Below are positions 6,848-10,898 of a stretch of DNA of 10,898 nt, in pieces. The stretch is from Acidobacteriota bacterium (lineage in GTDB: Bacteria; Acidobacteriota; Terriglobia; Terriglobales; Acidobacteriaceae): the NCBI GenBank assembly GCA_023441255.1, contig JAEZPW010000069.1:1-10898 (forward strand), written 5' to 3'. Made by a program: the position numbers and the translations under genes. Every line of letters begins with the position of its first letter. Position 1 is the stretch's first letter. Below the pieces are notes generated by a model. It saw only the letters and a program-made list of their open reading frames with translations. It ran no database searches and was not told the DNA's origin.

Positions 6848-7585
6848 TCAAAGTCTTTCAAGCATCGTCGCCGTCACGAGTTTCTTCTCGATATGTCGCT
6901 CGACGATCTGTATCAACAACTTCCTTAAATCAGCCGCACATTGCTTCGGCCATGGCTCGCCGAGCAGTTTTTCCAGCGGCCACCGAAACATCTCTGCCGC
7001 GATCCGTCGCGACCCCTGACTCAACTCCGAAGAGGCAAGCCGCTTATCATCCACGCACACCAGGCCGTCAGCCATGGCGTGAAAAAATGCCTTTTCCCCA
7101 TCGAGGTCCGCGCCGCACACTATGCAGGCGTTCAACTCAGGCAGGAAACCGACTAGCCGCACGAGCCACAGCTGAAAATACGTCAGCGGCATCCAGATCG
7201 CGCCCGCCTGTAAGTTCGTCAACACCATCGACGTCAAACGAAATATGGCGTCGTTGGCTTCTCTTTCTGGCAAGAGCTCGTCGAGCAACTCGGCTATGTG
7301 TCCGAGGCCGACCGCCCGCGGATAGTCCACCTGAGTTGCCAGTGGTGACTCGTTCACGTCGCACGAGTCGATCCGTGCCAGTTCCTTGCCCTCGCGATCG
7401 TCGTAGTACACGCGGACTGTCGTGAGGGGTTCGAGCGCACCGCCGAACCGCTTCCGCGACTTCTTCGCTGACTTCGCTACGCCCTTGACCTTACCTTCCG
7501 CCCGTGTAAAGAACGTCACAAGCAGGTCGGCTTCATGCAGCGGATAGCTGCGCAGCACGATCGCCTCAGACTGTTTCAGGGGCAT
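6848..7585 (-). CDS. recO: DNA repair protein RecO
   Basis: A recombination mediator that works with RecR (and RecF) to load RecA on SSB-coated single strands and anneals complementary DNA. At 245 residues it has normal length. The N-terminal OB-fold begins with the typical SEAIVLRSYPLHEADLLVTFFT (6-27), followed by GKVKGVAKSAKKSRKRFGGALEP (31-53). The helical C-terminal domain contains FLPELNACIVCG (147-158). Only three of four possible zinc-finger cysteines are visible: C154, C157 and C177, the last followed by VDD where many relatives have a second CxxC. RecO zinc fingers are often degenerate. An in-frame TGA two codons before the ATG fixes 7585 as the earliest possible start; no good Shine-Dalgarno sequence is seen. 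A weak promoter lies at 7639-7666. Confidence 0.95.
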   Translation of the reverse strand: MPLKQSEAIVLRSYPLHEADLLVTFFTRAEGKVKGVAKSAKKSRKRFGGALEPLTTVRVYYDDREGKELARIDSCDVNESPLATQVDYPRAVGLGHIAELLDELLPEREANDAIFRLTSMVLTNLQAGAIWMPLTYFQLWLVRLVGFLPELNACIVCGADLDGEKAFFHAMADGLVCVDDKRLASSELSQGSRRIAAEMFRWPLEKLLGEPWPKQCAADLRKLLIQIVERHIEKKLVTATMLERL

Positions 7586-7638
7586 AAGTCAGGCTTGGCC
7601 CGCACATGCTCGCCAAATCGCGTGAGAGCTAAATTGTA

Positions 7639-7666
7639 ATTCTAATTGAGGTACTCGCGGATGCAA
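7639..7666 (-). promoter_or_regulatory. weak candidate promoter for recO
   Basis: On the minus strand TTGCAT (7661-7666) is separated by 16 bases from TAGAAT (7639-7644). The -10 matches the sigma-70 consensus at five of six positions, the -35 at only three. The site lies in a locally AT-rich patch about 55 bases upstream of the recO ATG, in a 194-base gap with no gene. Confidence 0.3.
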
Positions 7667-7732
7667 AGCAGAGTGGAAAGGATTTATGCAGCTTTCATGC
7701 AGGCGCCGCTCGATAGATCGCCCAAGATGCCA

Positions 7733-7760
7733 CGAGCGCGCACTTCTCCGCGCGCGCTCG
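7733..7760 (-). terminator. GC-rich hairpin downstream of the ferredoxin gene
   Basis: CGAGCGCGC (7733-7741) pairs perfectly over 9 bases with GCGCGCTCG (7752-7760) around a 10-base loop, starting about 20 bases past the ferredoxin stop codon. No T-run follows on the minus strand, so it would be an imperfect intrinsic terminator or a 3'-end stabilising hairpin. Confidence 0.4.
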
Positions 7761-7779
7761 CCACAACAAACGTGCGCCT

Positions 7780-8049
7780 TCAGGCAGTGGTACGCCCGAA
7801 ATATGCGGCGTTTCGCTCTGTAAATGCCTTCCATTTCTCCGGCAGGTCATCGAGCGCGAAGATCGCCGACACCGGACAGACCGGCACGCAAGCTCCACAG
7901 TCGATACACTCGACCGGATCGATGTAGAGCATTTCCTCGGTCGCGTGCGCCTCTTCGTCCTTCTTCGGGTGGATGCAATCCACCGGGCAGGCATCAACAC
8001 AGGCCGTGTCCTTGGTATTGATACACGGTTCAGCAATCACGTATGCCAT
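7780..8049 (-). CDS. fdxA: FdxA-like ferredoxin with two Fe-S clusters (7Fe type)
   Basis: A small soluble electron carrier of 89 residues. The first cysteine set is C9, C17, C21 and C25 with spacing C-x7-C-x3-C-x3-C, as in Azotobacter ferredoxin I, Thermus ferredoxin and mycobacterial FdxA; it lacks the ordinary CxxCxxC and points to a [3Fe-4S] cluster. The second set, C48-x2-C51-x2-C54-x3-C58-P, is a standard [4Fe-4S] motif. By family analogy C9, C17 and C58 hold the 3Fe cluster and C21, C48, C51 and C54 the 4Fe cluster. The link between the halves (HPKKDEEAHATEE, 27-39) is longer and more charged than in Thermus or mycobacterial relatives. The start at 8049 is backed by AAGGGAG 7 bases upstream. 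The redox partner cannot be told from its neighbours. Confidence 0.92.
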   Translation of the reverse strand: MAYVIAEPCINTKDTACVDACPVDCIHPKKDEEAHATEEMLYIDPVECIDCGACVPVCPVSAIFALDDLPEKWKAFTERNAAYFGRTTA

Positions 8050-8056
8050 CGAGTCA

Positions 8057-8063
8057 CTCCCTT
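8057..8063 (-). promoter_or_regulatory. ribosome binding site of the ferredoxin gene
   Basis: AAGGGAG on the minus strand, 7 bases before the ATG at 8047-8049. It is the strongest Shine-Dalgarno sequence in the window and confirms this start. Confidence 0.75.
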
Positions 8064-8093
8064 TTGCGTTCGGGATTCATCTGCCAACAGCCG

Positions 8094-8121
8094 ATTTTAG
8101 CAAGAAACAGAGCAGCTGCAA
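8094..8121 (-). promoter_or_regulatory. candidate extended -10 promoter for the ferredoxin gene
   Basis: On the minus strand TGC-TAAAAT (8094-8102) is an extended -10 element, with a weak TTGCAG -35 (8116-8121) at 16-base spacing. Predicted initiation near 8087 would leave a leader of about 40 bases containing the strong ribosome binding site. It sits in the 87-base gap after the aconitase-family gene, where no terminator is visible, so read-through is also possible. Confidence 0.4.
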
Positions 8122-8136
8122 CTCGCACTGCGATAA

Positions 8137-10161
8137 TTAGGCAACAGCCGCTACATCTGCAGGTTCATATTCCACAATGTACCCGGCGACCGCGCTAGCA
8201 GCCACGGTCAGTGGACTGGCCAGGTACATCTGGCCGGGTCCGCTCCGTCCTGGAAAATTCCTGTTCTGAGCACTTATAACCACTTGATCAGCTCTCGTTG
8301 AAACCCCCGGTCCCGCATTGATGCAAGCTCCGCAACTGGGTTCGATCACCTCGGCGCCGGCCCGGCGGAATACATCGAGGTAGCCTTTTTCAATGCAATA
8401 GTCCCGAGTTTCCTGCGACCCGAATTGAATGTAAAACTTGCATGAATCCGCCACTCGACGTCCACGCGCCAGTGCGTCGGCCAGCACCCGGGCATACATA
8501 TCCATGTCTTCTTTCTTGCCTGCCGTGCAGGTACCCCCATACGCGATCTCGACCGGCACGGGCGTATTCAGGTCGTGGACGAACTTCCCGTTTCCCGGGT
8601 CGCCCGGAGTCGCCACTATCGGATAGATCTCGTCCGCATCGAGTTCAATGACGTGCGCGTACTCGGAATCTACATCGCCTTGCAAGCCGTCGATCAAGGA
8701 CTCGGCCTTGCCCCGCTCCATTCCACGGCGCTCGACGAGGAAATCCACAACTTTTTCGTCTGGCGCGACGATACCGGTAAATCCGCCTATTTCAGCGGCC
8801 ATATTGGTCATCGTGGCGCGCTCGTCCACGCTGAGTTCCTCGATTGCCTCTCCCGCATACTCGATTACTTTTGCGAGCGCCTTTCCACTACGCACGTAAT
8901 CCATCGCCAGAATCTGCAGGATAAAATCCTTTGCCGTTACGTTCGGCCTGCGCTTCCCCCTTACGATGACCTTCACTGTCTCCGGCACTTTGACCCGAAC
9001 GTCTTTCGTCAGCCACGAATTGAAAACGTCAGTTGTGCCGATCCCAAATGCCAGCGCGCCCACTGCCCCCGAATGCGGCGTGTGAGAGTCCGAGCCAACC
9101 ACAAGCTGTCCGGGAAGCGCGTAGCTCTCCAATACGATGGAGTGGCAGATACCCTGCGATCCTTTCCGGTCCTTCAACTCGCCGTGCAGTCTGATGCCGC
9201 GTGATCTCCCGAAATCTTCCTGCTTTAGCTTCAGTTGTGTCGCGAGATCAAGCAGGCCCATTTTCCGTTTTTCCTCCGACAACACTTCATCCAGAAACGT
9301 AAGGTGATCGCGGAAGAAGATGATGGACGACGCATCGTTCACGGGAGCGTCTTTACCAACGAAATGTTCAAAGAATATGGCCGACATCGGTGTGACGTAC
9401 TCGTGACTGAAGCGAATGTCGGTACGCGCGAAGCCTGAATCGCCCGGCTTCACCGCCGATACTCCCACGTTTCCGTGTTCATCCAGCATGTGCCGGGCAA
9501 AGATCTTCTCGGCCAGCGTCATGGGCCTGGGCTGCGTCTTTATCGGCGGCAGGAACACCTTTTTCTGCAAGCGCGCCACATTGAACTCGAACAACCCACC
9601 ATACTCGATGATCTCGCGCGTTATCTCGTCTTCGCCCTGCGTGAATTCGCTCAAAGCAATCGACTCACCTTCGCGAATCTTGTCGATCAATCCGAAATTC
9701 GTTGAGGTAAGCACACCGAGGTTCTGGCAGTTCTGCTTATATATGCGTTCGATGTTCTCGGCGATCACCAGCTTTATGCCCGCAGACCTCTCGGCGTAGG
9801 GCGACTGCTCGCGACTGGAGCCCTTGCCTCTCCTCTTGCCGCTGACCGCACATACGAAGCCGCCGCGCTTCACGTCACCTCGCTTGATAGGCAGCTCGTT
9901 GCCCGACTTCAGCCCTGTGTAGGGAAACTCACCGAGAGTTTCGTCGAAGAAGAAGCAGATGTGTGCCGGCGTGATCTCGTCCGTCGAAATGTCGTCCCGC
10001 AACTTGGGATTACGTTCCGCATGCTCGACATCCCACGGCAGGTCTTCACCTGCCAGTTGCCGCTTGATTAATTCGGGATCCTCTGTCAGGAAAAGGACTC
10101 GACCCTTCAACTGAACCATGCTGGGGCGTTTCTCAATCGCGCGTGCAAGAAGAGAATTCAT
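8137..10161 (-). CDS. aconitase/isopropylmalate dehydratase-family hydro-lyase, swivel domain first
   Basis: An Fe-S dehydratase isomerising a tricarboxylate or malate derivative through the unsaturated acid; 674 residues. The swivel (LeuD/aconitase domain 4) part comes first: DDISTDEITPAHI (56-68) and GKGSSREQSPYAERSAG (112-128) with the catalytic-type Ser-Ser-Arg. The catalytic domains follow from about 210: SDSHTP (357-362), GALAFGIGTTDV (368-379), and cluster cysteines C545 (GGTCTAGKKEDM) plus C610 and C613 (SCGAC). NRNFPGRSGPGQMYLASP (633-650) is the usual substrate-binding stretch. This domain order matches AcnB, but the AcnB HEAT-like domain is absent and several motifs look more like LeuC. 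Aconitate hydratase of the citric acid cycle is the likeliest role; isopropylmalate or homoaconitate isomerase cannot be excluded. The start is supported by GAGG 5 bases before the ATG. Confidence 0.9.
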   Translation of the reverse strand: MNSLLARAIEKRPSMVQLKGRVLFLTEDPELIKRQLAGEDLPWDVEHAERNPKLRDDISTDEITPAHICFFFDETLGEFPYTGLKSGNELPIKRGDVKRGGFVCAVSGKRRGKGSSREQSPYAERSAGIKLVIAENIERIYKQNCQNLGVLTSTNFGLIDKIREGESIALSEFTQGEDEITREIIEYGGLFEFNVARLQKKVFLPPIKTQPRPMTLAEKIFARHMLDEHGNVGVSAVKPGDSGFARTDIRFSHEYVTPMSAIFFEHFVGKDAPVNDASSIIFFRDHLTFLDEVLSEEKRKMGLLDLATQLKLKQEDFGRSRGIRLHGELKDRKGSQGICHSIVLESYALPGQLVVGSDSHTPHSGAVGALAFGIGTTDVFNSWLTKDVRVKVPETVKVIVRGKRRPNVTAKDFILQILAMDYVRSGKALAKVIEYAGEAIEELSVDERATMTNMAAEIGGFTGIVAPDEKVVDFLVERRGMERGKAESLIDGLQGDVDSEYAHVIELDADEIYPIVATPGDPGNGKFVHDLNTPVPVEIAYGGTCTAGKKEDMDMYARVLADALARGRRVADSCKFYIQFGSQETRDYCIEKGYLDVFRRAGAEVIEPSCGACINAGPGVSTRADQVVISAQNRNFPGRSGPGQMYLASPLTVAASAVAGYIVEYEPADVAAVA

Positions 10162-10268
10162 GTGAGCCTCGGCCGCTGTGAACGAAACGGTTCAATTAGA
10201 TGCACTGCAGCCAGCCGAAGTACCCCAACCGCTTCATCTCTCAAATGGAAGGAATCTGCGGAACAGAG
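10162..10268. other. gap between the IMPase-family and aconitase-family genes
   Basis: These 107 bases hold the aconitase-family ribosome binding site (GAGG at 10167-10170, minus strand). I see no terminator and no convincing promoter, so the two genes may share a transcript. Confidence 0.5.
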
Positions 10269-10898
10269 TCAGTGACGATTGGCGGCGTACTCCACCGGGC
10301 TTGGCGGCGCCTCCAGGTTACGTCCCGCAAAGATATCGGCCATCACGTCCGTCAGTTCCTGATGAATGATGCCGTTGGAAGCCAGCGTCTCGCGGCTATC
10401 GATTCGAAACGGAGTACCGTCCATGCGCGTGACTACCCCGCCCGCCTCGCGGACCAGCACCACTCCGGCTGCGGTGTCCCAGGGGTTCAGATTGAATTCC
10501 CAAAAACCGTCCACGCGTCCGGCGGCAACATTCGCCAGATCCAGCGCGGCCGATCCGGCACGCCGGACCCCGTGCGATTTCAGCGTTATCGTGTGATAGA
10601 AGTAGATGTTCGGGTTCTTGTGACGCTTATGGCTGGGGAACCCGGTGGCAAGCAGCGCCTCGCAGAGATCTTTCGTCTTCGAAACGTGAATTTGCGCGCC
10701 GTTCAGGTACGCGCCGCTGCTCTTCTCGGCAGAAAACAGCTCGTCTCGGGTCGGGTCGTAGAGGACTCCCGCAATCAGCTCGCCCCTATACTCCAACCCC
10801 AATGAAACACAAAAAACGGGGAAACCGTGCGCGAAGTTTGTCGTCCCGTCCAGCGGATCCACGTACCATTTGTAATCGCTGCCGGACTCGCGCCGTGA
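10269..10898 (-). CDS. inositol monophosphatase family protein, 5' end outside window
   Basis: A Mg2+-dependent, Li+-sensitive type sugar-phosphate phosphatase. The frame is open to the window edge, giving the last 209 residues. Fragment residues 13-20 are VDPLDGTTN-like (D14, D17), the family metal-binding motif, followed by FAHGFPVFCVSLGL. RRAGSAALDLANVAAGRVDGF (112-132) and NPWDTAAGVVLVREAGG (about 138-154, with Asp141) are the second signature. An Arg-Glu-Ser-Gly run (3-6) just before the first motif may or may not be the upstream Glu metal site; the usual GEE region is probably cut by the window edge. Substrate is uncertain: bacterial members hydrolyse inositol-1-phosphate, fructose-1,6-bisphosphate or related esters. 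The GTG at 10860-10862 is an internal Val, not the start. Confidence 0.93.
   Translation of the reverse strand, partial: SRRESGSDYKWYVDPLDGTTNFAHGFPVFCVSLGLEYRGELIAGVLYDPTRDELFSAEKSSGAYLNGAQIHVSKTKDLCEALLATGFPSHKRHKNPNIYFYHTITLKSHGVRRAGSAALDLANVAAGRVDGFWEFNLNPWDTAAGVVLVREAGGVVTRMDGTPFRIDSRETLASNGIIHQELTDVMADIFAGRNLEAPPSPVEYAANRH

Noticed and set aside
7589..7834. 81-codon minus-strand frame between recO and the ferredoxin gene
   Set aside because: It overlaps the ferredoxin 3' end in another frame and runs through the hairpin and the gap. It has no motif and a low-quality composition.
10860..10862. GTG as the start of the inositol monophosphatase-family gene
   Set aside because: It encodes the Val of the VDPLDGTTN motif, and the frame stays open with family-like residues to the window edge.

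Overview
All eight protein-coding genes read leftwards (minus strand). They look like a slice of a bacterial core chromosome rather than an accessory island. The spacing is tight: no gap exceeds about 200 bases, and there are no transposases, integrases, tRNAs, CRISPR arrays or phage genes. The gene set is a MqnP-type UbiA prenyltransferase, pyruvate phosphate dikinase, two-subunit glycyl-tRNA synthetase, RecO, a FdxA-like ferredoxin, a swivel-first aconitase-family enzyme and an inositol monophosphatase-family enzyme. Together with moderately high G+C this suits an Acidobacteriota (Terriglobia/Koribacter-like) genome. That placement is inferred from general resemblance and was not tested by a search.

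In the direction of transcription (right to left) the layout is as follows. 10898-10269: inositol monophosphatase-family enzyme, 5' end outside the window. 10161-8137: aconitase-family hydro-lyase with the swivel domain at the N-terminus. 8049-7780: FdxA-like ferredoxin with a plausible own promoter and a strong ribosome binding site. 7585-6848: recO. 6744-5743 and 5728-3575: glyQ and glyS, 14 bases apart and surely one transcript. 3416-705: ppdK, followed by a clear intrinsic terminator at 653-681. 552-1: mqnP-like prenyltransferase, 3' end outside the window.

The order recO-glyQ-glyS-ppdK is a recurring bacterial neighbourhood. It joins a recombination mediator to glycine-tRNA charging and to pyruvate/PEP interconversion. 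The aconitase-family enzyme and ferredoxin belong to central carbon and electron metabolism. The prenyltransferase probably acts in menaquinone synthesis by the futalosine route.

The least ordinary DNA lies in the two gaps on either side of glyQS (3417-3574 and 6745-6847). Each holds converging arrays of a degenerate 7-base unit (CCAANAG on one side, its complement TTGGCTN on the other), so each can fold as a large stem-loop. The two gaps share an exact 18-base stretch. In the second gap the array ends only 7 bases before the GTG start of glyQ. I found no new defence, mobile or biosynthetic system in the window.
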